DNA of 64,000 nucleotides from Rhynchospora pubera (GCA_028095005.1 CM051459.1:318186513-318250512), one strand, 5' to 3'. Shown: positions 21,850 through 34,391, counted from the first letter of the stretch. The notes: generated by a model from the letters alone, not told the origin. Numbers and translations: made by a program.

Positions 21850-24205
21850 ATAAATATTTTTGAAATGAAATTTTTTACCTAATTCTTTCGTAGCACTTCT
21901 CAATATACAACATTTTTTGTACATGTCCCATCTCTCGGGTTGATATTAGGATATGTTTTATTAGCAGCTTTGTTGTTTGCCGAGACACACCTCTCGAGAC
22001 AATTGATATTTGGAAAATACCAGCTCGGGCAAGTAAACTCTGACAATAGGAATGGTCTATCATTGTGCCTTGTTAATTGTTGATATCGTTATTATTTGAT
22101 GGTATTGGGACCATACTTAGCACCTAAATTACATTCAAACCATTAAATTATTTGATAAAATGCTATGTGTTTCCAAGAATTGGCTTTGTCGTTGTCTCTC
22201 TTCTTATTTTCAGGGTTCTACTTGGTTTTTGGTGGATTTACAAGCTCTAGATGGTTTCCGGCACAAGACGAATGCTAGACGACTCATTCCTAGCACGAGA
22301 AGACGATTTTCAGACTACAACTCGGACCGAGATGGAAGCAACTCGGACCGAGTTGCACATGCCTTGACTCACCTGTTTTCAACTCGGTCTGAGTTGACCT
22401 CATCTCGGTCCGAGTTGAACACCGCCTTATCTCATATGGCAAGTTTTCATGCATGGAAATGATTTTTTTTGTAGTTTTTCTTGCCCTGGCATCCTAGATC
22501 TCTTTTCTTGTGCGTGGAACCATTATAAAAGGCTCTCCCTCTGCCTGAGAAGGCAGGGAAGCCTCCACAATTGCAATTTCTCCTTTCCAAACTTTGTTAG
22601 CCACAGAAACCCTAAGGAACCCTAATCTCCAAGCGACGGCAGCGAGAAGAAGGTTCAGAATTCATCTTGCATCACCCCACTACCCTAGAAGACGGTGTTG
22701 AAGCACAGAGGGAGTATTCAGTTTATTCTTCCTATGTTTTCTTCTCTATTTTTTATGGGCTTGTATCTTGTTATTTATACTCTTGTTGTTGTTTGTTCTA
22801 GCACTATGTTAGGCTAAGTTTGAGTAGTCTTAGGAGTAAGGGAGTAGTTGAAGTTTGGATGGCGATATTTGACTTGTGATGTTTTGTTATGACTTGTGAT
22901 TTGTTTAATGAGTTGTCTTTAATTTCTTGTTTGAACTGCTTTTGATTTCTTAATTAACTTCTAAATGAATGGTCACGTTTAGTTAAGCCTAAGTTAGGAT
23001 AAACAAGATTAGTTTAAGTCAAGTACATGGGATAAATCGTAGATCCAAAAGGAGAGATTAATTAACACCAAAAGTGTTATTTTTAGACAGTGCAAAAGAC
23101 TTCTAAATATCCTTACGAAAACCATTAAACAAGTTCAAGCTAATTGTCTTTCCTATACCAAAAGTTGTGGGTTAATTAGTTTGATTAGAAGCGTTTGTTA
23201 TTAAACCATTCCCTGGCCCAAAAAGCGAACGTTGAGGGTTAGTAAGTCTAGGTTTAGTCAACCAATCCTTGCATGATTCATAACAGACCAAACCAAGTCA
23301 AATCGAGCCACCTCAGTTCTCAACTCGGACCGAGATGGACACAACTCGGACCGAGTTGAAATGTTGTTGCCTATAAAACTTAGATTTTTGCATGAAAGTG
23401 TTGAACTTTGAGTTTTAGAAGTCCAAACTAAAACGAAACCTGATCCCTAAGACGTTTTTATACTATTTGAAAAACCAAAACAATCATTTAGATTTCTTAA
23501 TTATTTTAATTCACAAAAACACCCAAAAATATTTATCTTAGTGCATGTTTATTTAATTAGTTTGTTTTACAATTAGATCCACCCCTTTTAATTGTCTAGC
23601 TTCATAAAAAGAACAAGTCTGGTATTCGTTAATCCGTCCTTTGGGTTCGACCCTAGAACTAAACTATAAACGATTAGTGAGGTTAGGTCTAGGTATACAA
23701 ATTTTATTTGGTACTAGGATTTAATTCCTTCATCAATTGTCATCGCAAAGCATAATTGAACTAAAAATTGTTTCCTGTAAAACCTAAAGGGAAATAAATC
23801 ATCATTTTGTGGACTTAGCAGCATCTTGGAAATAAATATTATTTTTCCTGCATGTCCTCTAGAAGCAATCTCTACATCAATTAAATTCCTTTCGAAATTC
23901 TGACACACTAGTCTGGTGCCGTTGAAAAGTCTATTTGTAGGATCCAGATTACTTAACAGAATTCTAGGACATCCCACTTTTAGTTTGAAGATATATGGCG
24001 ACAATCCATTGGGAGTGAGAGAGTTCAGAAATTTAGAGGTGTAGTTGTCGTGCGCATCATTCTCTGCCGTATCGATGTTGTGATAGATCAATTCTTCACG
24101 AGGATAAGACTTGATCATATGCTGGTTGAGCATGTCGACATACTCATTCTTGGTGGATAGAATTGCCAAAGAAGCAATGTAATTTTTCGATGCCCATTTT
24201 CATTG
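21850..24205 (-). pseudogene. PIF1/Helitron-type helicase remnant, split by a solo LTR
   Basis: Reading the minus strand from about 24205 gives NYIASLAILSTKNEYVDMLN, then SLTPNGLSPYIFKLKVGCP, LDPTNRLFNGTRLVC and QLCFAMTI. These are C-terminal motifs of the PIF1-like helicases found in plant Helitrons. At 23735 the frame runs into the solo LTR of 22081-23735. Beyond it, after the shared ATTGT, the expected continuation resumes: NKAQ, two stops, then YLPE.VFS and SRGVSRQTTKLLIK with a frameshift. The N-terminal Rep part and helicase motifs I-III are absent. It is a dead fragment, probably from an old autonomous Helitron on the minus strand, whose termini I could not place. Confidence 0.85.
22081..23735 (+). 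mobile_element. Solo LTR, family B
   Basis: A 1655-bp unit, TGATATCG...CTTCATCA, with exact 5-bp target duplication ATTGT (22076-22080, 23736-23740). TATAAAA at 22524-22530 is a likely LTR promoter. Near the right end the phrase GTCCTTTGGGTTCGACCC marks the U5-like region common in plant Tat/Athila-type LTRs. Three motif pairs of AACTCGGACCGAG with 21-bp period lie at 22319, 22381 and 23322. It interrupts a helicase remnant. Confidence 0.88.
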
Positions 24206-24239
24206 ATAGAGGGGAATACGGTCTCAATGAAAAGACCAA

Positions 24240-25279
24240 TTGATGATACTTTGTTATATTTGTCAGCTGAAGTTAGTTTGTAATTTATTTTAAAAAAATA
24301 AATAGACCAATTGAAGTTACTTTGTTATTTTTGTTTAAAAAATAGAAAATGAATAGACCAACTAAAGTTACTTTTTAATTTTGATTAAAAAGATGAATAG
24401 AATGGCTGAAGTTAGTTTGTTATTTTGATTAAAAAGAAAATGTTACTTTGTTAATTTGTTATTTTCGGTAAAAAATAAAAAAAATGAACAAACCAACTAA
24501 AGTTAGTTTGTTATTTTTATTAAAAAATAAAGAAAGAAAAGAATAGACCAATTAATGTTACTTTTTTATTTTGGTTAAAAAAAGAAATGAATAGACCAGC
24601 TGAAGTTATTTTGTTATTTTGGTTTTAAAAAAAAATAGACCGACAGAAATTAGTTTGTTATTTTGATTAACAAAAAAGTGAAAAACAAAATAAACAGACC
24701 AACTGAAGTTAGTTTGCTAATTTGTTAAAAAAATGAAAATGAGATATTCTGTTAAAAAAAGAAAGAAAATGGACATACTAGTTGAAGTTAGTTTGGTAAA
24801 AAAAAATGAACAAACTAATTGAAGTTAGTTTGTTTTTTTTTTTAAAAAATTAGAAAATGTACAAACCAGCTGAAGTTACTTCATAATTTTGGTTAAAAAC
24901 TAAAGAAAAATAAATAGACTAGCTGAAGTTTGTAATTTTGATTAAAAAAAATGAACAGACCAACTAAAGTTAGTTTGTTACTTTTTATAAAAACAGAAAT
25001 AAAATGAACAGACCAGTTTAAGTTAGTTTGTTATTTTTGTTAAAAAAAATAGACCAATTGAAGTTACTTTATTATTTCGGTTTAAAAGAATGAACAAACC
25101 AGCTGAAGTTATATTTTTATTTTGGTTTAAAAAAAGAAAAATGAATAGACTGGCTGAAATTAGTTTATTATTTTTATTAATAAAAAAAATAAACAAACCA
25201 GTTGAAGTTAGTTTGTTATTTAAAAAAAATGAACAGACTAATTGAAGTTACTTTGTGCGAACTAACTATAAATAAGATG
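24240..25279. repeat. Segmental duplication copy 2, part 1 (expanded minisatellite)
   Basis: About twenty degenerate units of the minisatellite also seen at 8290-8890. From about 24637 they align unit by unit with copy 1 (GACCGACAGAAATTAG onward) to ACTAACTATAAATAAGATG. At 25279 the shared sequence is cut by an LTR element and resumes at 33084. Confidence 0.85.
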
Positions 25280-28200
25280 TGATAAATGGTTTTCATACAT
25301 AGTATTTCAAACATTTATAGGTCTTAATTTCTTGATTTTATTTGATTTTATGTGATTTTTCTATTGTTTAATTGTTAATTTAGGTTAGAAGCTAGGTACT
25401 GCCATGGTTACTTCATTTTGTATAGGATCTACGCGATGTGGCTACTCGACACGACATTTTGGAGTGATTTCAGACCAGACCTGCGACCCACAGATCTGAT
25501 CAGCGACCCACAGGGAGGCAGCGGGTAGCAGATGGTGACTGGCGATGCAGAAGACTTCAGCGGGCCGCTAGACTTGGCAGCGGGCCGCTGGAAGATGGTA
25601 ACCGACAGACAAAAATAGCCAGTCAGATTTGCTATCTCTTCCATATCCGTCTATACCAAATTTAGAACCTCTATTTGCACAACCTCCACCTTTAGAGAAC
25701 AATCAATGCACATTATATAAGGAGAAAGCGTTGAAGCCAGAGTTGTTGGCAATTAGAGGAGATTTTCTGGGCAAAAAGGAGAACATATCTACACAGGTCT
25801 AGCGGGTTGCCAGAGTCACCTGCGAGCCGCTGTTGAGTAGCACAAGACAGAAAGATTGAGATCTAGTTGCTTTTCTGTTGTAACTTTATTTCTTCTTATG
25901 TTTTCTTTTCTCTTTGATACTTGGATGATTTGTTTGATGTCTAATCGTGAGTAGATACCTTTTTAGGGGCCATGGTAGTGAACCTTTAAGTTTATGAGTT
26001 GATATTGCCATTTTAGTTGATTTCTTTGTTGCATGTTGTGTTTAATGCCTTTCTTTAATTATTTATCTGATTGAATTTGAATTGCTTAAGTTAATTTGCT
26101 TGTATCCGTCGAGTTTAGGCCTTGCTTGATTTGTTAGATAGTTAAGTCCAAATTAACCTAAGTATTTGATGCCAATTGTGCCAACTTGAAGGTTTATAAT
26201 CGAAAGATTGAACCAAGACTAATTAATGAGAGTTAGAAGTCTTTTCTAATAGCGAAAGCTTAAGAATTCATAGGTTAGAAAGGTATAAACCCATAGAAAC
26301 TAGACCACGAAACGAAAGTTGAAGTTTAGATTCACTTGATAGAATTAAAGTTAGTTGAATTAATAACCAGGTCTAAAACGAGAGTTTGATCTGCAACACA
26401 TCAATATAAACTCAAATCTTTACACAAAGCAACCTCTAAATTAACTAAGTAGTAGTATCAGCTTGACTCCAGCGAGCCGCAGAGTGAACCAGCGAGGTGG
26501 TCTATGCCTGCCAAGTAGCCAGCGACCAGCTGATCTGTCAAGCGACCTGAGTCCACTTCAGCGGGCCGCTACGAAAGTCAGCGGACCGCTGGGACTGGAG
26601 TAAACTGAAAGTATTAACATGCCTTAAGCCCCTAATCTCTAATTAGCCAATTAATTACTCTTTCTGCAACTTGATTTATTAACTTCAATTTAATTTAGTT
26701 ATCCAACTCTGAGACCAATCAATATTTCTTGCAAATCTCTTAGTTTAGTAAATTAAATAAGATTGAAACTTAGTTATTAAACATCCGTCCTTGTCCTCAA
26801 GCAAAACCCTAAACTTAGTTGTGGACTAATACCCAAATCTGAACCAAAACATCTCGAATTCCTACAAGTTGAAACGTCAATTGATTGTGCAAGCAAGAAA
26901 TTCACATTTTTGAAAAGAACGCGAATGGTTGTCTCAATTTATTTTGAAAAGGTATTAAAGGTTTAAGTATTTTTTCGATTAGTTTGTGCAACACTTAGAC
27001 CTAATGACTTCAATTTTCTACCTCAAGGACTCTAGCTTATCTTTATTGAAAAATCATGCAAAGTCAAAATTGATTGCCCGTTCATTCCCACACCTTTCAT
27101 GGTCTTGAAAACAATTTCATTAATGTGTCAACTAGTTTAGAGTCTTCCAAAAACAGAATTTTCACCAATTTATGTGCAAGTCGAGTGTGGGTGATTACTC
27201 ACCTTAGGGTTTTATGCAAGAGACTTAAGCGGAAAGGCTTGAATCGGAATTCGCTCGCCTATGGCCACCGGTATCATCGAGCCATCGATCCAAGCGAATT
27301 CCTTTTCCGATGCTCTCACATCGTTTCAAGACTTTCTGAGCGGTGGGGTTTAATTAAGATAGATTTATTTTTGGGTTTTTGGTTTTTTTTTGTTTTTTGG
27401 TTTTTTTTTTTTTTTTTTTGCATAAGTAAATAAGAACAGAAAATAAATAATAATAATTTGGGTTAAACCGCTCATTTTTATCACTTAATGTCAAAAGCAC
27501 CCTCATTTTCACACTATTTGAATGGTCCCATTAAGTTGCTTGTTGGTGTCCCAAGCGTTTTAAAAGCAACATCAATCAAGACTCAATTTAAGTTTACACA
27601 CATTAATGATACTCTTTTTAAACAAGTCCATGTAAAATGCAAGTCCGTTCACTCGGCAAAAGGTTATGACCTTGTCTAATAGCATTTAACAATTTCAAGC
27701 AACCAAGTTTCAAGTCCTATCAATTTCAAAATCTATACCATTTGGTCCATTGGCACGCAAACTAATCCAAAAACCAGTTAATCATTCAATACCTTGACAA
27801 AATAAACGTGTTAACTACCACTTATCATTTCAAATCAAAGGACAAACAAGCACATTCAATTGATTTCCAATCATTTACTTGCAACTACATGGTGCAAACC
27901 ATGTGCCAGAGGTGTTGTGCGGGGTACACCCATTCCTGTGCGGGGTACACCTGACAATTTCAGTGGCACAATACTTCCAGAGGACTAATGTACTCCGCAC
28001 AGGGACAATGCGTAACCCGCACAAGCTCATTGACAGTTCAAAAATATGACATGATACACTTTTACAAACAAGTTTGTAGCCTCCCCCAAGCTTGAACAAA
28101 GCATTGTCCTCAATGCTACACATCAGCACAGATAAAATAAAGAGAAGGCAATTGAAAACATACCAAATTAGCGATCGGTGTGGTGATAGGCACTAAGCGG

Positions 28201-29150
28201 CAGTGGCTTGCGGCAATTGGAGCGCAATCGGAAGTGTGCGGCACGTGATCGGCACTGTAAGTTTTCAGGATTCGGTGGAGCAGTGGCTAGTTGAGCAGTG
28301 ATTTTGGCAGTGCACAGGGTACAAAGGTCAGTTGTGCGGACTACAATGGTCTAAATTACCCTCGGATTGTGTCAAAATGAGACTTGTGCGGACTACAAGG
28401 TGTGTTGTGCGGAGTACACTCGCTTGAGTTGCTCTCGGGTTGGGCTAAAATGACCAGTGTGCGGGCAATAGTTTTGGCTTGTGCGGAGTACACTGGGCGG
28501 AAATTGCTCTCTGCTGTGCATTTTTACAAGCTGTGCGGGCAACAGAGGCAGGGTGTTGCCCGCATAGGAGGGTCTGTTACCCGCACAATGTGGTCTGTTG
28601 CCCGCATAGTGCTGGATTTTGATGTGGCATGTTGAACCCATAGCTTGTGAATGCTCTGCAACCCGCACAATTGGAGTTGTGTAAGCCGCACAGTGTTGAT
28701 TCCTTGGTTTAATGTGGCAATTCAACGCTCAAATCGTGCCGGTTGAATAAATTGCAGCGGACAACTCGTGTGAGGTCGTGCCGAGGCAGGTTTTCATCGC
28801 TTCTTGCCTCATGGTGCTCTAGTACAAGTTGTCCGGGAACATCCACAATTAATCAAACCTGAAATTTACACGCAAAAATAACCCTATGTCATTGATAATT
28901 CCCCACCTCGAGAAAAAATTTAAATTTCGAATCCATTGATTATGCCCGATTTTTTCTTTTTCATTTCTTGAAAAACAGGAAACTAAATTAAAATAAACCT
29001 AAACATGTTGTGCTTTTCTCATTTTCAGATTTTTATTGGTTTTTCTAAAATATCAAAACTGAAATTTAAAATAAAAAGAAGAGTTTTAGAGTCTTGGGTT
29101 GCCTCCCAAGAAGCGCTTGTTTAAGGTCACTAGCTTGACCACCTTTTTCC

Positions 29151-30887
29151 TCATCTTATCTTCACTTTACGCCCTGTCAATGCATCATAGTTCATCCAAA
29201 AATGGTTGAGCAAGACTCTTGAGACATGCTTTGTGTGCTCCTTCTTGGTTGCCTTAATGGTTGGTTCGATTGCGATGCGATCTTTGATGTGTGGTTTGAT
29301 TCCCTCCATCGCATTGGGACTCTCCAAGCATTCTACAAGTTGAGGGTTCAAGTTGATTTCGGTAAACTTGCAATTCTTCATGTCGGATGCCTCGACTTTG
29401 AGAGTGATACCACCATCTTTTTTCTTCTCGAGTTCTTTAATGATAGAATCTGTTGGAGGATGCTTCAATTCCAACTCATTTGATTTGACAAGGCATGTTA
29501 ATCTAAGTGGAATGAAATTTGGAAGGATATTAGGTGGAGGTGCAACAAATTTTGATTTTTCTACTTTCTCTTATTCTTCATTTGTTTCAAGTTGTGTGCT
29601 TTCATCACTATCCGTCTCATAACAAACTCCAATCAACACGAGAGAACTAAAACTTTCTAATTCTCTATCACTTTGCAATGTCATTTTGGCATTTTGTTCA
29701 CTATGTAGACTTTGTGAAGGACACACTTCTTGGAAAATTATAGTCTTTGCCATTTTTTCTAGTAATGTGGTATAAGTCTCAAACTTAGATGACAAAGAAT
29801 CCAATCTTCCAAGAATTTCCTCACGTTTCTTTCTTTGACTAGCCATGAAATCTTCAAACAATGATTCATAACTTGGCATTTGCAAAGGTGATTGAGAATC
29901 ATAAGTTTCAGTAAAGAAAGTAAATCTAGGGTCTAGTTGAGACATTGAACCTTCATTATCCAAAGAAAAACAAGAGTTATAGGTCAAACCATAGCCGAAT
30001 TCTTCCCTGTTGGTGTACAATGCGGGGTACACTCCTTCCTGTGCGGGGTACACTGGATCCTGGGTGCACTGAACTTGTTGATGTTTGGGCCAAATTGGTG
30101 GTTGTGCAGTCCAGACTGGTGGTTGTGCGGTACACACTTCTGACTGTGCGGGGTACACTTGGACTTGTGTGGAGTGCACCATTGTCTGTGGGGGATACAC
30201 ACTTTGGTGTGCGGGGTACATTCTTGGGTGTGCAGAGTGCACTGGACCTTGTGTGGTGTAAACCCTTGCCTTCACTGTTGACTGTGCGGGATACACCCTT
30301 GTCTGTGCGGGGTACACTGGGCTCTGTGTTGGGTGCACTCTTGCCTGCACTCTTGACTATGCGGGATACAATGCTGCCTGTGCGGGGTACACTGCAGCCT
30401 GGATTTGGCCTGCACCACCGAATGATGTGTCATGTTGTATATCTCATTGGGTTGTTGCTTTAGTTTCTCCACATGCCTCTCTTGTTAGGTTGTTCAACAC
30501 ACTAAGTTGATGCCATATTTGATCCATACCCGAATTGGGTACCATCATGTTGTGTGTTGAATGGCTCGAGTAGTGGGTGTATGAATCTTTATGTGGACTC
30601 CATCCTTGCTTGGATCCTTCCTTTCTCATGTTTTGCTTGTTTGTGAATTGGTTCTCCAATCGACTCACTCTTCTTTTCATTTTTTCAATTTGAGCTTGTC
30701 TCATCAAGCGGTCAACTCTCTCATTGAGTTGGGCCAAAGGATCTTCTTCATCACTCCAATTATCCTCTGTTTCGTGCTCAAATCTCTGAAAAGAATGGAA
30801 CATGGTGATGCAAGTGAATTTTTTTTTTGTTCTTTTTATGAAGAAAAATAAGAAAAATGATACAAGGTCTAGTCTCTTGCTACTCAA
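29151..30887 (-). pseudogene. Gag-like open frames of element D with seven-residue repeats
   Basis: Successive minus-strand frames 30887-30444, 30350-29571 and 29474-29151 look like one former protein broken by stops. The first part has charged helical sequence (LNERVDRLMRQAQIEKMKRR). The middle is a proline/glutamine-rich array, VYPAQTRVYPAQSTV and relatives, with a seven-residue period from 21-bp DNA repeats. Then come a serine-rich linker and a helical stretch (LDSLSSKFETYTTLLEKMAK). The last part ends LLNHFWMNYDALTGRKVKIR. No zinc knuckle or enzyme motif is visible. Its position just after the primer binding site suggests gag, but I do not recognise the family firmly. Confidence 0.5.
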
Positions 30888-30910
30888 GTAAGTTTTAATA
30901 TCAACACCGT

Positions 30911-30927
30911 CCCCGGCAACGGCGCCA
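30911..30927 (-). promoter_or_regulatory. Primer binding site (tRNA-Asp type) of element D
   Basis: On the minus strand this reads TGGCGCCGTTGCCGGGG, complementary to the 3' end of plant tRNA-Asp including the CCA, ten bases inside the LTR edge at 30938. It fixes the orientation of element D as minus. Confidence 0.85.
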
Positions 30928-30937
30928 AAAAGCTTAA

Positions 30938-32821
30938 TGTGTAGCTAATAATACCCTAATTTAGTCCTAAAAGTACCGCAAGCGTACGGTAAATCGTTGG
31001 ATGTGGTTAGGGGTCGAATCCATAGGGACGGTAGATTGAGTACTAAACCTTACTTATTCACAAAATCTAGACAATCAAATGAAGGGTTTAGGCTTAAACT
31101 AACAATTAACAAAGGCAATCAACTAAGAGACAAACAACTAACAATTTTTGGTATTTTGGTGATAAAATATGCAATGAAAGTGTCCTAGGGTTTCAGTTTT
31201 ACTTTCAGTTCGGCTTCGGGTTGTCGGCATCGGTCACTTTCGTGCCGATACCGACTAGTACGCAGCAGATTAGGCCTGTGTACTCCGCACAGGCACCAAT
31301 GTTGCCCGCACAACCCTTAGTTAATGGTGTTTCGACTCAATAACTTGGTTTTTGACTTATGTGAAGTAGATCTAGCCGGACTTGGACTCCCTAGACCTCA
31401 GCTGTCGCTTGTTGGTCATGGTATAGGGACCGGAACCTAGTCTAACACCCCCATTAGGTCGATTAACCCTCAACTTTCGCATGTTGGCTTAATCTACCTA
31501 AGTTCACTTGTTGTTTTCAAAGGTATCCACTAGGCTTTGGCCTTAGCAGAAACTTTCCCCTGTCGGGTACCAATTGGACTACCTTTCGGCTTATATCCTA
31601 CCTCAAGTCACTTTGTTCAACCAATCAACTAACCTACACCTTTGACCAAGATTAGATGTGACCATTCATCTAATAGGAGGTTCAGTTAATCAATCAAGCA
31701 CAAACAAGCATTTACAAATAACATCCAACAAGCAATACACATCAAATACCAAATATCAAGTGTCATACATCAATCCAAACATCAAGATCTAACCTAAGCC
31801 CTAAGACAATGCAATCTAGCCTAGCATATGCTCAAAACTGAAAGTAAATGATGAAATGCAAGATACAAACTCCATAATCGAGCAAACAAGAGAGAAAGGA
31901 GAGAGACAACCGTAACCCAGCCTATTCCTCCTACTTGCAAGCTTCTAGAGTCGAAATCGGAGCCGGAATCACTGTTGTCGCATGAAATACCAAGCTCCAG
32001 AGGCACGATGCGGGATGCAATGGCGACGGTGCGGGGTGCAATGGTGGCAGTGCGGGGTGAATCGACGTGGCGAGAGTGGATCGGTGGTGGAAAATGGTGT
32101 TGTGCGGGGTACGGTGGCGTTATGCGGGCAACGATGGGTTGTGCGGGGTACAGTGGAGGAAAATGGTGGGAAATGAGGCGGCGCCCCAGGCAGCCGCCTG
32201 GGAGTGGAAAAATGGAGAGAAGGGCCCCTAATTTGGCATGGGAAGCGCTTTATATAGGGCGTGGGTTAGGTTTAGGGTTTGGTGCGGAGTACAGTTAGGT
32301 CGGTGCGGGATACAATTTGGGTTGTGCGGGCTACAGCAGGCCCAGTTCGGAATACAACAGCGTGCTGGGCTGGGAATGAGTCATCCAGCCCAAGTGTTGG
32401 CCGCACAGCTGGGTTGTACTCCGCACTGGAGTTGTCCAGGACATGTTGGATGCATTGTAGGCCGCACAGGAGGGGTGTTGGCCGCACCAGAGAGTTGTTG
32501 GCCGCACCAGAGAGGTCTTGGTGGCACCAGAGGGCTGTTGGCCGCATAGGAGAGTTGCTAGTCGCACAGGTGGCATCCAGAGAAGAGGGATGTAACGTGT
32601 CTGCCGCACAGGGTTGATGTAGGCCGCACCTGATCACTTGTAACTTGCCGGAAAGGTGCCAATTTGCGTTGGTTTCGCCTCAAATCCCTGAAATTCAAAG
32701 ACAAACCAAAAACAGTACCAAATCCTACAAATCCAAACCGAAAAGCACACAATTTCAAGAGTTTAGGTTATGATTTTAGGGTTAAGTCCGGCCAAATACT
32801 ATATATATAAATGCTATATCA
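30938..32821 (-). repeat. 5' LTR of element D
   Basis: 1.88 kb with TG/CA ends. On the minus strand a TATATAAAG box near 32250-32262 is the likely promoter, and the U5-like GTCCCTATGGATTCGACCCC lies close to the downstream end (plus 31013-31032). It contains many GTGCGGGGTAC- and TTGCCCGCAC-type motifs. Confidence 0.7.
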
Positions 32822-33083
32822 CCCCTAATCTCTAATTAGCCAATTAATTACTCTTTCTGCAACTTGATTTATTTAACTTCAATTTAATTTAGTTATCCAA
32901 CTCTGAGACCAATCAATATTTCTTGCAAATCTCTTAGTTTAGTAAATTAAATAAGATTGAAACTTAGTTATTAAACATCCGTCCTTGTGGTTCGACCCCT
33001 AAATACTTAAACGATTGTCGTGCGCTTGCGATACGAATTCGAGTAGAATAGGGTATAATTCTAAAGTAGGAAAATCCACATCA

Positions 33084-33419
33084 AGATGCGATACAAAAGA
33101 ACAAAGAGCGATATTTTCATATGTTTAGATTTTCCAATCGATGTAGAAACTTAGAAAACTTCATGCATTGTTTAAATAATTTGGGATTTTTATATCAAAA
33201 TAATTTTCTAGAATCCAGTTTCATAGTGCCAGGAAAATATAATGCTTTGTTCAAATAATTTGGGATTTTTATATCAAAATAATTTTCCAGAACCCAGTTT
33301 CATAGTGCCAGGAAAATATAATGCATATGTATTGATATGTGTAGTTTCATTGCGCAAGAAAAATATAATGCATATATATTGATATGTGCTGTTTCATAAC
33401 GCAAGGAAAATATAATGCA
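33084..33419. repeat. Segmental duplication copy 2, part 2
   Basis: Matches 8885-9135 of copy 1, beginning AGATGCGATACAAAAG, with an additional internal tandem duplication (the GTTTCATAGTGCCAGGAAAA block occurs twice). It ends at the A before the Helitron start TCTATAG. Confidence 0.85.
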
Positions 33420-34300
33420 TCTATAGTATTAATTAAAACCCATGGGTGTCGCGGTTCGTTTTTTGTTTCGTTGGCGACACGGCCATCTTACCGTTCAATT
33501 GTTTTATCACAGATCTGATCCGTTAATCAGCGAATAAACAGATAGAGTATACGTTCTCTAGCGAATAAACAGATGGAGTGCACATTATCTCATCTCTTTC
33601 CCTGCCAATCGCATCCGCAGACGCCTCCTCCCCCTCCTCTGTTACAGACTGAAAATACATCTCAAGATGAAGGTGCATCATTGGATGCGGGCGCAACCTA
33701 TAATATACAATTGTGTAGTTTTTTTGCATAACTGTTGTAATTTTAAACATAATTGTTGAAGTTGCATGGATAGTTGTTAACAGGCCAGGGCCCAGTAGAC
33801 TTAATGGAGAGGATACGGTTGTTTCAACTCGAGGGAATGGAGAAGCAGAGTGAATGAAGTCGTTAGGCTGTTACGAGAGTTATGGCTTCCGTAACCAAAC
33901 TTTACTTAGTTTTGCTTATTAGTTGATGTAATTAGAAATTAAATGATGTCATTAGCTAGTACTATATAAGGAGAGGCTGAGGAGAGAGAAATCATCATGA
34001 AATCATATCTGAAATTCAAATTTCTCATTTTAGCTCTATTTTCGTGCGAATTTTCTTGTATTTTCTGAATTCAATGAAATAGTTGATTTCCAGTGCAATT
34101 TCTTCTTAGATTCTTATCTCTACTTCAATTCTCATCCAATTCTTATCTCAATTTCATTCAATTTCGTGTTTTCTCTTCTCAATTACTGTATCAGTACCAA
34201 ATCTGGTCTGGTACGAGTGCGACTGCATCCCTGTATCAGTGCGAGCGCATTCTGGAATTCTGCAATTTGTACTGTCAGATTAAGTTAGATCGTGACAATC

Positions 34301-34312
34301 TGGTATCAGAGC
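34301..34312 (+). promoter_or_regulatory. Primer binding site (initiator tRNA-Met) of the Ty3 element
   Basis: TGGTATCAGAGC begins three bases after the 5' LTR end TGACA, the usual primer site of plant chromoviruses. It confirms plus orientation. Confidence 0.9.
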
Positions 34313-34391
34313 AACGATTAAAGTGGCCTGTTGATTGTTCTTGATCCACAACTTGTTCAAGATCAATTGAGAAGAGTTTGAAGCAAGATCC

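Larger units (their letters stand above)
26795..32821 (-). mobile_element. Tat/Athila-like non-autonomous LTR element, family D (left end lost)
   Basis: It is read on the minus strand. The 5' LTR is 30938-32821 (plus-strand ends TGTGTAGC and TATATCA). The primer binding site complementary to tRNA-Asp (plus CCCCGGCAACGGCGCCA, 30911-30927) lies 10 bp from the LTR. Then follow gag-like open frames (29151-30887), the leader-type phrase GGTTGCCTCCCAAGAAGCGC near 29097, and a polypurine-like AAGCTTGGGGGAGGC (plus 28079-28094). No protease, reverse transcriptase or integrase was found. The left 3' LTR is missing. The motif GTGCGGGGTACAC and variants are spread through LTR, coding part and 3' region. 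Confidence 0.7.
25280..33083 (+). mobile_element. LTR retrotransposon family C, rearranged and carrying element D
   Basis: The unit starts TGATAAATGG and ends CCACATCA, flanked by exact AGATG repeats (25275-25279, 33084-33088). Copy 1 has a single AGATG at 8885-8889 with no insertion. The right 260 bp (32822-33083) has a plus-strand U5-like end (CCGTCCTTGTGGTTCGACCC). A 166-bp piece, 26629-26794, recurs at 32822-32988. I read 25280-26794 as most of the 5' LTR and 32822-33083 as the end of the 3' LTR. The C interior and adjacent LTR parts were lost by a deletion that also removed the left end of the nested element D. LTR promoter candidate: TATATAAGG near 25712. Confidence 0.7.

Noticed and set aside
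32238..32637. Plus- and minus-strand open frames of about 100-120 codons
   Set aside because: Generated by the GTGCGG/CCGCAC motif repeats in the LTR of element D on both strands.
32982..33000. GTGGTTCGACCCC-like phrases resembling a tRNA T-arm (also 23640, 31015)
   Set aside because: No cloverleaf can be built around them. They are the U5-like ends of Tat/Athila-type LTRs. The tRNA-Asp match at 30911 is a primer binding site, not a tRNA gene.
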